A DNA stretch of 64,000 nucleotides from Pseudomonas sp. RIT409 (GCF_003052515.2 NZ_QARE02000011.1:62001-126000); one strand, 5' to 3'. Shown: positions 36,798 through 45,724, numbered from the stretch's first letter. Numbers and translations: made by a program. The notes: generated by a model not told the origin, from the letters alone.

Positions 36798-37681
36798 TGG
36801 CCGACAAGCAGGTATGGACACCTCAGAAAGCCGCAAATCGGCTGTCCAAAATCATGGAAGTGGTTGGAAGCGTGCACGGTGGTAGGTTTCCAGTGGATGT
36901 GCCTATGCTGGCCAAAGAAGCAGCGAACATTTTTGGCTGGTCGGACCCAATCACTGAAGTCACCCCCGTTGACATTAAGAGCTTTGATGGCGCGCTGTTC
37001 CCAGACGATGAGCGAAAGAAATGGATGCTGCTGTACAACAGCGCAATGGCCTCGCCAGGTCGGATCCGTTTCACTCAAGCTCATGAGTTAGGACACTACA
37101 TTCTGCATCGTCAGGAACGGTCGGCCTTTCAGTGCAGCAGCGATGACATGCTTGAGTGGGAAGACAAAACCATTGAGGCGCAAGCCGATCTCTTCGCTTC
37201 CTTCCTACTCATGCCGCTGGATGACTTTAGGGCTCAGGTCACGACCACTGTTGACCTGGATGTGCTCGGCCACTGTGCCGAGCGTTATGGCGTCTCGCTT
37301 ACAGCTGCTGTTCTGAAGTGGCTCAACTACACAGAAGAAAACGCGGTGTTGATTCTTTCTCGCGAAGGGTTCATGCAGTGGGCGTTCCCGAGTAAGCAGG
37401 CGAAACGCGCAGGTGTTTTCTTCGCTACACGCAAGCAAACGGTCGAGGTTCCAGCTGGTTCCATTGCGGTTGCAGCAGGCGTCAAGCACGAACGTAGAGG
37501 AATCGAATTGCCAGCCAAGATCTGGTTTCCACATGCCGAAGCTGGCACCTCTCTCCGAGAGATGAAGATCTCATCTGATCAGTATGACTATGTATTGTCT
37601 CTGCTCATTCTGCCGCGATCAGCCACTGTCTGGCGTCGTGATGAGGATAGGTTCAAGCCTTGGGAGGCTAAGCGCCCATGA
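36797..37681 (+). CDS. capP: ImmA/IrrE-type metallopeptidase of CapP type
   Basis: 294-residue zinc peptidase, expected to cleave CapH when stimulated by DNA damage signals (single-stranded DNA in studied systems). Zinc motif HELGH at residues 96-100, with E97 catalytic, and third ligand E127 in IEAQADLFASFLLMP. The C-terminal domain after about residue 190 (QAKRAGVFFATRKQTVEVP) could be the sensor part. Overlaps capH by one base. ImmA/IrrE proteins also control prophages, but the divergent CBASS operon makes CapP the best reading. Confidence 0.85.
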   Translation: MADKQVWTPQKAANRLSKIMEVVGSVHGGRFPVDVPMLAKEAANIFGWSDPITEVTPVDIKSFDGALFPDDERKKWMLLYNSAMASPGRIRFTQAHELGHYILHRQERSAFQCSSDDMLEWEDKTIEAQADLFASFLLMPLDDFRAQVTTTVDLDVLGHCAERYGVSLTAAVLKWLNYTEENAVLILSREGFMQWAFPSKQAKRAGVFFATRKQTVEVPAGSIAVAAGVKHERRGIELPAKIWFPHAEAGTSLREMKISSDQYDYVLSLLILPRSATVWRRDEDRFKPWEAKRP

Positions 37682-37731
37682 GGTTGATCCAGCTGATTAT
37701 TGTTTAAGCTCCGCTTATGGCCGATTGCCGC

Positions 37732-38022
37732 CTAAGCACATGTGCCCAGCGTCAATAGAGGCCACTGTCCCTCGACGCCTAACCACCACTGCACCTTGAA
37801 CAGAAGAGCTCCCACCAACACGCAGGCCAGAACACCAAGAGCCAGGCCAACCAAAGCGAACAGCCGAGCCCCTAACCTTGGATTTCCTCCATGCCAGTTC
37901 TCACTAAGGCAAAAGGGACAGTGATTCGAGGAAGGCGAATAGCCCCAGAAACCACGGCTATATGTCGCTCTCGGAACCATCGCTTTGCCACAGTTGTGAC
38001 AGGTAACCATCGAGTGTCGCAT
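37732..38022 (-). CDS. Zinc-ribbon and transmembrane small protein
   Basis: 96 residues from ATG 38022 (MRHSMVTCHNCGKAMVPRAT) after GAGGT; ATG 38010 is an alternative. Two CxxC pairs (CHNC and CPFC) form a zinc ribbon, followed by one strongly hydrophobic segment (LFALVGLALGVLACVLVGAL). No known function. It is the last gene before the right att site, convergent with capP. Confidence 0.65.
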   Translation of the reverse strand: MRHSMVTCHNCGKAMVPRATYSRGFWGYSPSSNHCPFCLSENWHGGNPRLGARLFALVGLALGVLACVLVGALLFKVQWWLGVEGQWPLLTLGTCA

Positions 38023-38356
38023 ACCGCACCTCAGCTCAAATCGTCCTAGATGAGCCCATGGTGCGCTAACGCGGAAAAAACCCAACTGCGCGACCTGATA
38101 TCTATCCAGAACCCGCTCTGGCCTGGGTCCAAACCCTCGCTGCCAGATAACCGAAGTTATGTTGTACACGACCGATTACATTGGATGCTCGCCGGTTGCT
38201 GACTGGCCTCACTCGGTCGCAGAACGATAAATCAGGATGCCACTTCAACTCCTCAAACAGCCGCTCATCGGAAATACGTGCATGGGGGCACTTATGGGGA
38301 CACTTGAGGATAAAAATATAAGTAAATCTAATTAAAACAATATGTTATGAATATAT
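38023..38356. other. Gene-free right end of the island
   Basis: 334 bases, AT-rich towards the att site (38310-38356 nearly all A/T). No gene or clear repeat seen other than the att core that follows. Integrase arm sites may lie here. Confidence 0.4.
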
Positions 38357-38379
38357 TTCAAATCCCCCCGGCTCCACCA
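38357..38379. repeat. attR: second copy of the ssrA 3' end
   Basis: Exact copy, same orientation, of the last 23 bases of ssrA (16468-16490), including GGCTCCACCA. It is followed directly by a terminator that fits as the native one of ssrA. It marks the right end of the island. Confidence 0.95.
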
Positions 38380-38390
38380 AATGATCAAAC

Positions 38391-38418
38391 AAAGACGTCC
38401 ATGGGCGTCTTTTTTTGT
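38391..38418 (+). terminator. Native ssrA terminator, displaced by the island
   Basis: Stem AAAGACG / CGTCTTT (with inner CCATGG) plus a T-run, beginning 12 bases after the att core. In an empty site it would stand just after the tmRNA CCA end. Confidence 0.85.
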
Positions 38419-38506
38419 GTCTGGGATTTGGCAAGAGGTGCGGCGGTTTTTCAGCGATATTGTCTACGGCGCTCCCACTCGGGCTCGCCCACCGCCACAG
38501 ATCGCC

Positions 38507-38795
38507 TTAAGCAGGCACGTAAAAATAGCGCACCGGAACCAACCGTTTCGTTTCCGTATCTGTGGCCGGATAATGCGCCATCAGCGCCCGAGCCAGCTCA
38601 TCCAGCGTCCACATCGTCAGATGGACGTTCGCCCTCCCCCCTCATAAAACGCCTCTTTAGTGAACCCGCCGGTACTGACATACAGCCCGCGATCATCCTT
38701 GTGCCTACCGCCCAGAAAGCTACGGATTTCGTTACTTCCCATTCTGGCACTTCGATGTTTGACCTCTACGACAATACGCGGCGGCTCAAAACCGG
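38507..38795 (-). pseudogene. Mrr restriction endonuclease, C-terminal remnant
   Basis: Minus-strand remnant. One frame gives PRIVVEVKHRSARMG, then SNEIRSFLGGRHKDDRGLYV and STGGFTKEAFYEG, with the nuclease ExK in VEVKHR. After a G6 run near 38636-38641 the frame shifts and continues VHLTMWTLDELARALMAHYP, then ATDTETKRLVPVRYFYVPA, to the stop at 38507. The N-terminal half is missing. The G-run with two extra (or one missing) G explains the break. It lies outside the island. Confidence 0.82.
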
Positions 38796-38799
38796 AGCA

Positions 38800-39103
38800 A
38801 GACCAGCTACTTTGGAACCCGCTACGAGCGCCGGAAAGATTTGAGGCTGCAAGCCATTGCAATACATGGGCTGAAATGCATTGCATGCGGATTTGATTTT
38901 GAAAAAACGTACGGAAATTACGCGAAGGGCTGTATCCACATCCATCACATGGTATCGCTATCTGCTTTTGGTGGAGAAAAAGCGGTTAATCCTGAGACGA
39001 TCTCGTGACACTGTGCGCTAACTGCCATGCGGTGGTTCATCGCAAACGGGATGTGACCCTGAGCATTGCACAGTTGAAGGATATGCTTAGAGCGCAGGTG
39101 TAA
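38800..39103 (+). pseudogene. HNH endonuclease remnant, frameshifted
   Basis: Plus-strand fragment reading SYFGTRYERRKDLRLQAIAI, then HGLKCIACGFDFEKTYGNY, then GCIHIHHMVSLSAFGGEKAV, which is the HNH core with CxxC and HHM. A one-base loss near 38996 moves the frame to DLVTLCANCHAVVHRKRDV and the stop at 39101-39103. The 5' end is lost where it meets the Mrr remnant from the other strand. HNH proteins of this kind are often restriction enzymes. Confidence 0.8.
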
Positions 39104-39563
39104 ACGACCGCCTCTCGCCCTGACAAGCAAGCGGCTTCGCAGACTACGCAGTTGAGCAGTGCCGTCCCTGGGCAGTGTTAGGGTTACTATCGGCGCCTAG
39201 CGCCTCAGCCCAAGCTGGCTTTTCGTTGTCGAATCAAGCGTAAAAGCACGCTGCACGCTGCACGCTGGACACAGCGCTCTGCTTGCCCGTTCATTTCTTC
39301 CTAAGAAAGCCCAGGGGAATTGCACATGCCGAATCAAGGCATGAGCCTTTTTGACGCACACCCCCCGCATTGTGACAACGTTAACAAGCGCGTAGACTCC
39401 CCCTCATCCGGGTCGCCCCTTCCCATACTCATAATAGTTTGCTGACTGCATTGCACCGCACAGGCGTTGAGCCTCGCGCGGTGTTTTGGCTTGTCGGCAT
39501 TTTGTCTGTATGGGGCTTGGCGCTCCCTTGAATCCGATTTCAACTCGAGGCTGGCACGCTTTA
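39104..39563. other. Gene-free stretch upstream of the MFS gene
   Basis: 460 bases between the HNH remnant and the SotB-like gene. Besides the small tandem repeat at 39246-39266 I see no gene or RNA. Part is probably scar left by earlier insertions after ssrA. Confidence 0.4.
39246..39266. repeat. Three tandem copies of GCACGCT
   Basis: The seven-base unit GCACGCT occurs three times without gaps. It may be simple slippage; no function is evident. Confidence 0.8.
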
Positions 39564-40742
39564 ATGAACACCACCGATGCTCGCACAGGAAGTTGGCTCA
39601 GCGTGATCGCGCTGGCCCTTGCGGCCTTCATTTTCAATACCACGGAATTCGTGCCGGTGGGGCTGTTGAGTGCCATCGGTCACAGCTTTGACATGACGAC
39701 CGCGCAGGTCGGCCTGATGTTGACTGTCTACGCCTGGATCGTGTCGCTGACGTCGCTGCCCATGATGCTGATGACGCGCAACATTGAACGGCGCAAGTTG
39801 CTGACGTTCGTGTTTCTGCTGTTCATCGCCAGCCATGTGATGTCGAGCCTGGCGTCGAGCTTCGCCATGTTGCTGGTCAGCCGCGTCGGGATTGCCTTGG
39901 CCCATGCGGTGTTCTGGTCGATCACCGCGTCGCTGGCCGTGCGGGTCGCGCCTGCGGGCAAACAGGTCCAGGCGCTTGGCCTGCTCGCTACCGGAACTTC
40001 GCTGGCCATGGTGCTGGGCATCCCGCTCGGCCGTGTGCTGGGCGAGGCGCTGGGCTGGCGGATGACGTTCCTGGCGATCGCTGTGACTGCAACGCTGGCT
40101 GTGCTGGTCCTGATGAAGTCGCTGCCGCTGTTGCCGAGCCAGAACTCGGGCTCGCTGCGCAGCTTGCCGATTCTGTTCAAGCGTCCGGCGTTGGTCTCGC
40201 TCTACGTCCTGACGGCCTTAATGATCACCGCGCAATTCACGGCCTACAGCTACATCGAACCGTTCGCACAGGCTGTGGGGAGGATGAGCGGCGACATGAT
40301 CACCCTGATCCTGTTGCTGTTCGGTGGCTCGGGCATCCTGGGGTCCATCGTGTTCAGCCGCTACAACAACCGCTATCCACGAGGGTTGTTGATTACCGCG
40401 ATCGGCGCTCTGGCCTTGTGTCTCGTGCTGTTGCTGCCACTCTCGAGCCAGGCCTCGTGGGTCGCGACATTGAGCATCGTCTGGGGCATGGCGATCATGT
40501 GTTTCGGGCTGGTGATGCAGGCCAAGGTACTGGCTATGGCCCCGGACGCCACGGACGTGGCGATGTCGCTGCATTCGGGGATCTACAACATCGGCATCGG
40601 CGGCGGCGCCTTGCTCGGGAGCATGGTCATCAGCCAGCTGGGCATCGCCAATATCGGGCTGGTGGGCGGCCTGGTGGCGCTCAGCGGGTTGGCGCTGGCG
40701 TGCCTGGCGACCTACCGCTACGGCGAATCCATTCGCGCCTGA
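39564..40742 (+). CDS. sotB: MFS sugar efflux transporter, SotB/YdeA-like
   Basis: 392-residue, 12-span major facilitator. The first span carries the family stretch [20 protein letters not shown], then [19 protein letters not shown], the MFS signature near RNIERRKLL, and [19 protein letters not shown]. This matches SotB (YdeA), an exporter of arabinose/IPTG-like sugars in E. coli; actual substrate here is open. Start ATG 39564 is chosen because the region upstream has no membrane or coding character. First intact chromosomal gene after the island. Confidence 0.85.
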   Translation: MNTTDARTGSWLSVIALALAAFIFNTTEFVPVGLLSAIGHSFDMTTAQVGLMLTVYAWIVSLTSLPMMLMTRNIERRKLLTFVFLLFIASHVMSSLASSFAMLLVSRVGIALAHAVFWSITASLAVRVAPAGKQVQALGLLATGTSLAMVLGIPLGRVLGEALGWRMTFLAIAVTATLAVLVLMKSLPLLPSQNSGSLRSLPILFKRPALVSLYVLTALMITAQFTAYSYIEPFAQAVGRMSGDMITLILLLFGGSGILGSIVFSRYNNRYPRGLLITAIGALALCLVLLLPLSSQASWVATLSIVWGMAIMCFGLVMQAKVLAMAPDATDVAMSLHSGIYNIGIGGGALLGSMVISQLGIANIGLVGGLVALSGLALACLATYRYGESIRA

Positions 40743-40907
40743 TCGGTTTCCCTTTTAGCGATGTGTGACTCCGCTGACGGGTGGGTCGAGGGAGTTCCTT
40801 GACCCACCATCATTCGTATCGATAGCCAACATTCCTGTTATTGCCTTCCGCTCATTTTTCATGGGCGTAACATGGCCTCACACCCAAACACGAACGAGGG
40901 CAGGAAA

Positions 40908-41042
40908 ATGGTTATTCATCTTTTGACTTGCTTGACGCTCGCAGCGCTCACCAGCTACGTCGTTGCCCTCAAACTGTTCGCGCTGGAACCCGTGCCTGTC
41001 ACGGCGGACGAACAGCCCAATCGTGTTATGGCTCGAACTTAA
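40908..41042 (+). CDS. 44-residue membrane-anchored small protein
   Basis: ATG 40908 follows GGGCAGGAAA. The sequence has one hydrophobic segment (VIHLLTCLTLAALTSYVVAL) and an acidic tail (EPVPVTADEQPNRV). No family recognised. Good ribosome-binding site and host-like codon use support it. Confidence 0.55.
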   Translation: MVIHLLTCLTLAALTSYVVALKLFALEPVPVTADEQPNRVMART

Positions 41043-41113
41043 TCAAGTTCAAGTAGCTGACACTTATCAGCAGATAGTCGCTTTCAACTTTCCGATGATG
41101 CGGAGCACTCGAC

Positions 41114-41395
41114 ATGACCCGAGACGTCACCCTGCACGTTAGTTTTCCCAAATTTGGTAATAACTATTACTCACAACATGTCGTCGTACGCAAAAACCGC
41201 CACAGCCTGATTGAAGACAAACGTTTCGATGCCTTCATGATGCCTGCAGCGGAAAATCACTTCAGCAATGAAGTGGTGGGGTTCAACGATCAGTTCCGTT
41301 TCTTGACTGATGTGTTGGCCACGCACCTTCTGGAAGTCGAAGCCACGCGACCCGCCCGCAAAGCGCGTCCTTTGGGGCAGTCGCGGGCTGTTTGA
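41114..41395 (+). CDS. Hypothetical protein, 93 residues
   Basis: Starts MTRDVTLHVSFPKFGNNYYS with a GCGGAG site ahead. It looks soluble, with an aromatic N-terminal beta part and a helical centre (FNDQFRFLTDVLATHLLEVE). No known family. It stands alone between the 44-residue protein gene and the small secreted protein gene on the same strand. Confidence 0.6.
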   Translation: MTRDVTLHVSFPKFGNNYYSQHVVVRKNRHSLIEDKRFDAFMMPAAENHFSNEVVGFNDQFRFLTDVLATHLLEVEATRPARKARPLGQSRAV

Positions 41396-41640
41396 TTCAA
41401 GCCCTTGAGTTGAAACAGCCTTCGTCGATCAGTGGCACTCCCCCATGAATGGCATGGGGCGTACGTCAGGGTCGTCGGGTAGCGGATTAATGGAGCGCAG
41501 CGTCTTGCCACTCAGCGGGAAAGGCGTTGGCGTTGCCGTTTAATCAGCGCGGGGATCTGGCAGAAATTCGTGATCCGCTGTCTCATGCAGCAGGTTCGCT
41601 CAGAGCGCGAACCCCTCACTGACCTTCTGCGGAAAACACC

Positions 41641-41913
41641 ATGAAACACGCGCTGCTCACCGGCCTGCTCCTGACCGCCTTCGCCCTCCCCTTTTTGGCG
41701 TCCGCCAACGACGACAACAGCCAGTGCCAGATGAATTTGAGCAAAGTCCGGGATGCGAAAGTCGCGAAACCCGACCTTAGTGATGCCGTAAGAAGCGACG
41801 TCGACACCACCGTCCATCGCGCTGAATCAGCGCTGGCCCGCCACAACGATGATGGCGCGCGCGAGTGCGTGGCGCTGACGCAACAGGCATTGCAGAAGAT
41901 CCAAAGTAACTGA
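41641..41913 (+). CDS. Small secreted protein, paralogue of the 15686 protein
   Basis: 90 residues with signal peptide (MKHALLTGLLLTAFALPFLAS) and a short helical mature part with two cysteines (CQMNLSKVRDAK and ECVALTQQALQK). The order Cys-x2-NL, then Cys-x-x-LT, matches the protein at 15686-15976. Without the island the two genes would be about 4 kb apart. Function unknown, likely periplasmic. Its start follows CTTCTGCGGAAA and is the only good ATG. Confidence 0.8.
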   Translation: MKHALLTGLLLTAFALPFLASANDDNSQCQMNLSKVRDAKVAKPDLSDAVRSDVDTTVHRAESALARHNDDGARECVALTQQALQKIQSN

Positions 41914-42017
41914 AGGAACGGCGCCCCCGAATCGGATACTCCCACATGCCTCGGGGGGCGCTGCGCTCCACGCTCGTTACGTCCAGACGAGCCCACCTTC
42001 CGCGAGCAGACGCTGCG

Positions 42018-44303
42018 TCATTTCAATACCAGCAAGCGATACACCCCGGCGTCGTTTTCGATCCCGTGGGTGTCGTGGGTGAACCCCGGGAAGGACCGGT
42101 CGAAGCTTTCCAACGCTTTCAGGTAAGCGAGCAACGGCCCATCCGCAGGCCCTGCATTTTCCCCCGGCATGAGCAGCGGAATTCCCGGTGGATAAGGCAC
42201 GATCCCGGTGGCCGCAATCCGCCCGGCGGCCTCTTCCAGCGTGACCGACTCGACCTCGTTCTTGACCAGCTTTTCATAGGCTTCGACCGGGCTGAACTCA
42301 GCCTTGGGCAATGTGCCGAACGCCTGCGCCATGGCCGCGGTGGTTCGGGTTTCCTTCATTGCAGCGAAGATCTCTTGCGCCAGATCCTTCAATCCCATCC
42401 CCGCGTAACGCTGCTGATTGGCGGTCAGCAAATCGGGCAGGCACAGCTCCAGTTCGAGGTTGGTGTCGTAGTCGCGCTTGAAGTCCAGTAGCGCATTGAC
42501 CAAGGTGCCCCATTTGCCCTTGGTGATGCCGATCGAAAACAGGAAGAGGATGGTGAAGTCGGTGGTTTTCTCGACCACGATGCCTTGCCGCCCCAGGTAT
42601 GCGCTGAGCACGCAAGCCGGGATGCCAAAGTCGAGCAGCTTGCCGTCGTCCCCCATCCCCGGGCTGAGGATCGACACCTTGATCGGGTCGAGCATGCAGT
42701 AGCCGTCTTCGATGTCGCCGAAGCCGTGCCAGACCTCGTTCGGGTGCAACACCCAGCAATTGGGGTCGGATTTGAGCTTGATCGGGTCCACTTCATGGAA
42801 GGGAATCGACGTCGCGCCCACAGGCACCGTGGGCGGCTGCCAGCAGGCGAAAAACCAGTCGTCATGGCCGAGCATGTCGCTCTGCATCCGTGAGATGACT
42901 TGGCGAAAGGCGATGGCTTCTTCGATGGATTCATTGGTCAGGATGTGCCCACTGGGCGCTTCCATCATCGCCGAGCTGACGTCGCACGACGCCATGATCG
43001 CGTAGTTCGGCGAGGTCGAGGCGTGCATCATGAATGACTCGTTGAAGCGCCCGTGGGGAATCGGGTTGCGGCCGTTGCGCACATGGATCATCGAGGCCTG
43101 AGACAACGCCGCCAGCAGCTTATGGGTCGATTGCGTGGCGAACACGGTAGGCTTGGAAGCATCGTGATCGTCCGGGCTGCCGTGCATCGCGAACCGGTCC
43201 TTGTACAGCGGATTGAACCGGGCGTAGCCATACCAGGCTTCATCGAAATGCAGGCGATCGACACTCTGGCCCAGTAATTCCTCTACGCGGGTAACGTTGT
43301 ACGTCAGGCCGTCGTAGGTCGAGTTGGTGACGATGGCATGCACCGGCGTGGGGTCGATGTGGCTTTTGACCAACGGGTTATTAGCGATGGCCGCCTTCAC
43401 GCCCTCGGCGCTCAAGGTCTGGGGCAGGATCGGGCCAATGATGCCGTAGCGGTTGCGGGTCGGTACGAGGTAGGTGGGAATGGCGCCCGACAGCGTCATC
43501 GCATGCTCGGCGGATTTGTGGCAGTTCCGGTCGCACAGGGCGATCTGGTCGCGGGTCACGCTGGCCATCAGAATCACCCGGTTCGACATCGATGATCCAT
43601 TGGTCACGTAATACGTGCGATGAGCCCCGAACACCTTCGCCGCGTAGCGCTCGCCTTGCCCGATCGGCCCGCTGTGGTCCAGCAGCGAACCGAGCTCACC
43701 CACCGAAATCGACAGATCGGAGCGCAGCAGGTTTTCTCCGAAGAACTCATAGAACGCGCGCCCTGCCGTGCTTTTCAGAAACGCCGTGCCGCCCGCATGC
43801 CCCGGCGTGTGCCACGAATATTCATAGCTGCGCGCGAACTTGAGCAAAGCGCCGAACATCGGCGGCAAGACGGCTTGGCGGTAACGCTCGATGGCCGCCA
43901 GGATCCGCCCACTGAGGAAGCGGCTGGTGTCCTCGGGCAACCAGATGAAATCGTCGGCGTGCTGCATGACGATCAGCGGGACACTGGACGCGGTGCTGCG
44001 ATCACTGATCAAAAACACGGGCACCCGGGTATTGCGCTCACGCAGCGCGGTCAGCAGGTCGATGCATTCCTGGTGGTCCGCGCTGTCGTCCATTTCCCAA
44101 CTGAGCAGCACACACTGGATCGCCGGGTCGGTACTTAGAATGGACTTGGCGTCGCTCAGGCTCTCGGATGTCAACACGCTGATGGAGCGCTCTTCGACGT
44201 CGGCGATCAGTTGAATCAACGCCCTACCGAACACGCTGCGCTTGTCCGGCTGTTTGCTGACCAGCAGTGCCAGCATGCCGAGCAGGTGTCTGTATTCCGT
44301 CAT
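42018..44303 (-). CDS. PLP-dependent Arg/Lys/Orn decarboxylase, AdiA-like
   Basis: 761-residue fold type I decarboxylase of the biodegradative basic amino acid group. N-terminal response-regulator-like wing domain (to about 130), PLP domain with SWHTPGHAGGTAFLKSTAGR, NRYGIIGPILPQ, LHFDEAWYGYARFNP and the PLP lysine K395 in ATQSTHKLLAALSQASM, and a C-terminal domain (PYPPGIPLLMPGENAG). NRYGIIGPI and YGYARFNP are most like arginine decarboxylase AdiA, while other parts resemble lysine decarboxylase. So substrate is uncertain. Its ATG overlaps the stop of the PotE-like gene by four bases. Likely acid resistance or polyamine formation. Confidence 0.87.
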   Translation of the reverse strand: MTEYRHLLGMLALLVSKQPDKRSVFGRALIQLIADVEERSISVLTSESLSDAKSILSTDPAIQCVLLSWEMDDSADHQECIDLLTALRERNTRVPVFLISDRSTASSVPLIVMQHADDFIWLPEDTSRFLSGRILAAIERYRQAVLPPMFGALLKFARSYEYSWHTPGHAGGTAFLKSTAGRAFYEFFGENLLRSDLSISVGELGSLLDHSGPIGQGERYAAKVFGAHRTYYVTNGSSMSNRVILMASVTRDQIALCDRNCHKSAEHAMTLSGAIPTYLVPTRNRYGIIGPILPQTLSAEGVKAAIANNPLVKSHIDPTPVHAIVTNSTYDGLTYNVTRVEELLGQSVDRLHFDEAWYGYARFNPLYKDRFAMHGSPDDHDASKPTVFATQSTHKLLAALSQASMIHVRNGRNPIPHGRFNESFMMHASTSPNYAIMASCDVSSAMMEAPSGHILTNESIEEAIAFRQVISRMQSDMLGHDDWFFACWQPPTVPVGATSIPFHEVDPIKLKSDPNCWVLHPNEVWHGFGDIEDGYCMLDPIKVSILSPGMGDDGKLLDFGIPACVLSAYLGRQGIVVEKTTDFTILFLFSIGITKGKWGTLVNALLDFKRDYDTNLELELCLPDLLTANQQRYAGMGLKDLAQEIFAAMKETRTTAAMAQAFGTLPKAEFSPVEAYEKLVKNEVESVTLEEAAGRIAATGIVPYPPGIPLLMPGENAGPADGPLLAYLKALESFDRSFPGFTHDTHGIENDAGVYRLLVLK

Positions 44304-45724
44304 GGTTGAGTCTCCAGGGTGGCCTGACGCACGTTTTTGACAGGCAGATCGTTCACAGGGATAGGTTCACCGACGATGTGTTGCGCTGAAACGGTCTGGG
44401 TCGGCACGCTGTTGTTGAGTGCCTCCAGCTTGATCAAACGCGTATTCACAAAGCCAAAAAGCGTGTAGCCAACGATGGTGGCCACGCCACCCAGCATCAG
44501 CGCTTTTGCACCCGAGCTGTAGAGGGCCAAGTAGCTATAGGCGGCGGCGATCCACGCCACGATATTGGTAATGAGTGCCTTGTCTGGCGGAACGTTCGAT
44601 ACTTTTTGCAGGGTCATCAGGGTCGCCATGGAGAGGATGTAAGGCACCAGGTTGGTGACCACGGCGAGGTTCACCAGGGTGTCGAACTGTTTGGCAAGGT
44701 CGGGGCTGATGGTCAACAACGCCATGGCTGTCTGCATCGCGAGCAGAATCAGCATGCTGATGATCGGCACGCCATGTTTGTTGGCCTTGGCGAAGACGGG
44801 CAGGAAGTACCCGGTGTCTGCCGAGCTTTTGAACACCTGCGCCACGGTGAACTGCCAACCCAACAGGGAACCGATGCACGCCAGCACCATGAGGCCCATG
44901 ACCAGGCTGCCGATCATGGGGCTGAACATTTTGGCGAAGACCAGGCCGAACGGCGCGGTGGACGCCACGAGCTCGGCGTTGTCGACGATCCCGGCAATGA
45001 CGTTGGTCGACACGATGTAGATGACCGCCGCCCCCAATGTGCCGCCGAGCACCGCGATCGGCACGTTCTTCTCGGGGTTCTCCACCGCGTCGCCGTTGGC
45101 GCACGCCGATTCCAACCCGAGAAATGCCCACAGCGTGATCGCCACCGAAGCCCCCGCCGCGTCGTACCACGGCATGTCATGGGGGTTCCAGCCAGCGGCG
45201 TACACGCTGCTGTCGAACCAGAACCAGCCGATGGTCGATACCAACACGACAGGAGCAATTACCCCCCATACCGTCACAGCGCCAATCTTCCCGGTAATTC
45301 GCGCACCGCCAAAGTTGGCAAACGTGGTAATCCACAACAGCGCGATGGTGGCCAGCCCCACCTGCAATGCGCCAAGTTTGATATCGAACAAGGTTTGGAT
45401 ATATCCCACGGCCGTAATACTGATCGCCACGTTGGCAATCAATAACGAGAGACCATAGGTGTAGTTGGTGATGTAATTGCCGGATTTACCGAACGTGTAT
45501 TCGGCGTATCCCCCCATCCCGCCGGTCTTTCGGCTGAGCATTCCGCATCGCGCAAAGGCATAGGCCAATGCCAATGAGCCGGTGGCGGTAATCAACCAGG
45601 AAAGAATGGAAATACCGCCGACTTCGGCGAGTTTGGTAGGCAATAACACAATACCGGAGCCCAACATGTTGACGGCCGTCAACATTGTCAGTTGTCCCAC
45701 GCTCATTTTCTTCGCGACTGACAT
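44300..45724 (-). CDS. potE: PotE-like amino acid/polyamine antiporter
   Basis: 474-residue APC-family transporter with 12 spans. MSVGQLTMLTAVNMLGSGIV, LPTKLAEVGGISILSWLITA and KTGGMGGYAEYTFGKSGNY are close to E. coli PotE, the putrescine/ornithine antiporter, as are NFGGARITGKIGAVTVWG and ALWAFLGLESACANGD-type residues near 210. It should exchange the decarboxylase substrate for its diamine product. Upstream of and coupled to the decarboxylase (ATGA overlap). The C-terminus is longer than PotE by about 30 residues. Confidence 0.88.
   Translation of the reverse strand: MSVAKKMSVGQLTMLTAVNMLGSGIVLLPTKLAEVGGISILSWLITATGSLALAYAFARCGMLSRKTGGMGGYAEYTFGKSGNYITNYTYGLSLLIANVAISITAVGYIQTLFDIKLGALQVGLATIALLWITTFANFGGARITGKIGAVTVWGVIAPVVLVSTIGWFWFDSSVYAAGWNPHDMPWYDAAGASVAITLWAFLGLESACANGDAVENPEKNVPIAVLGGTLGAAVIYIVSTNVIAGIVDNAELVASTAPFGLVFAKMFSPMIGSLVMGLMVLACIGSLLGWQFTVAQVFKSSADTGYFLPVFAKANKHGVPIISMLILLAMQTAMALLTISPDLAKQFDTLVNLAVVTNLVPYILSMATLMTLQKVSNVPPDKALITNIVAWIAAAYSYLALYSSGAKALMLGGVATIVGYTLFGFVNTRLIKLEALNNSVPTQTVSAQHIVGEPIPVNDLPVKNVRQATLETQP

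Larger units (their letters stand above)
16491..38379. mobile_element. Genomic island integrated in ssrA, about 21.9 kb, defence cargo
   Basis: Bounded by the exact 23-base repeats at 16468 and 38357, with a P4-type integrase next to the left end. Contents in order: broken integrase, type ISP restriction-modification enzyme, AlpA-like and RepA-like genes, broken PIN-domain gene, broken resolvase, double-nuclease protein, small unknowns, Integrase_1-like protein, MobI-like protein, type III CBASS with CapH/CapP-type regulators, zinc-ribbon membrane protein. No conjugation machinery is present, so at best it was mobilisable. The integrase stop codon and two other frameshifts suggest it is becoming fixed. 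Several stretches (27700-29200 in particular) are clearly AT-richer than the host. Confidence 0.93.

Noticed and set aside
38347-38844. A 165-codon plus-strand frame across attR
   Set aside because: It runs through the att core, the displaced ssrA terminator and the antisense of the Mrr remnant, so it cannot be a real gene.
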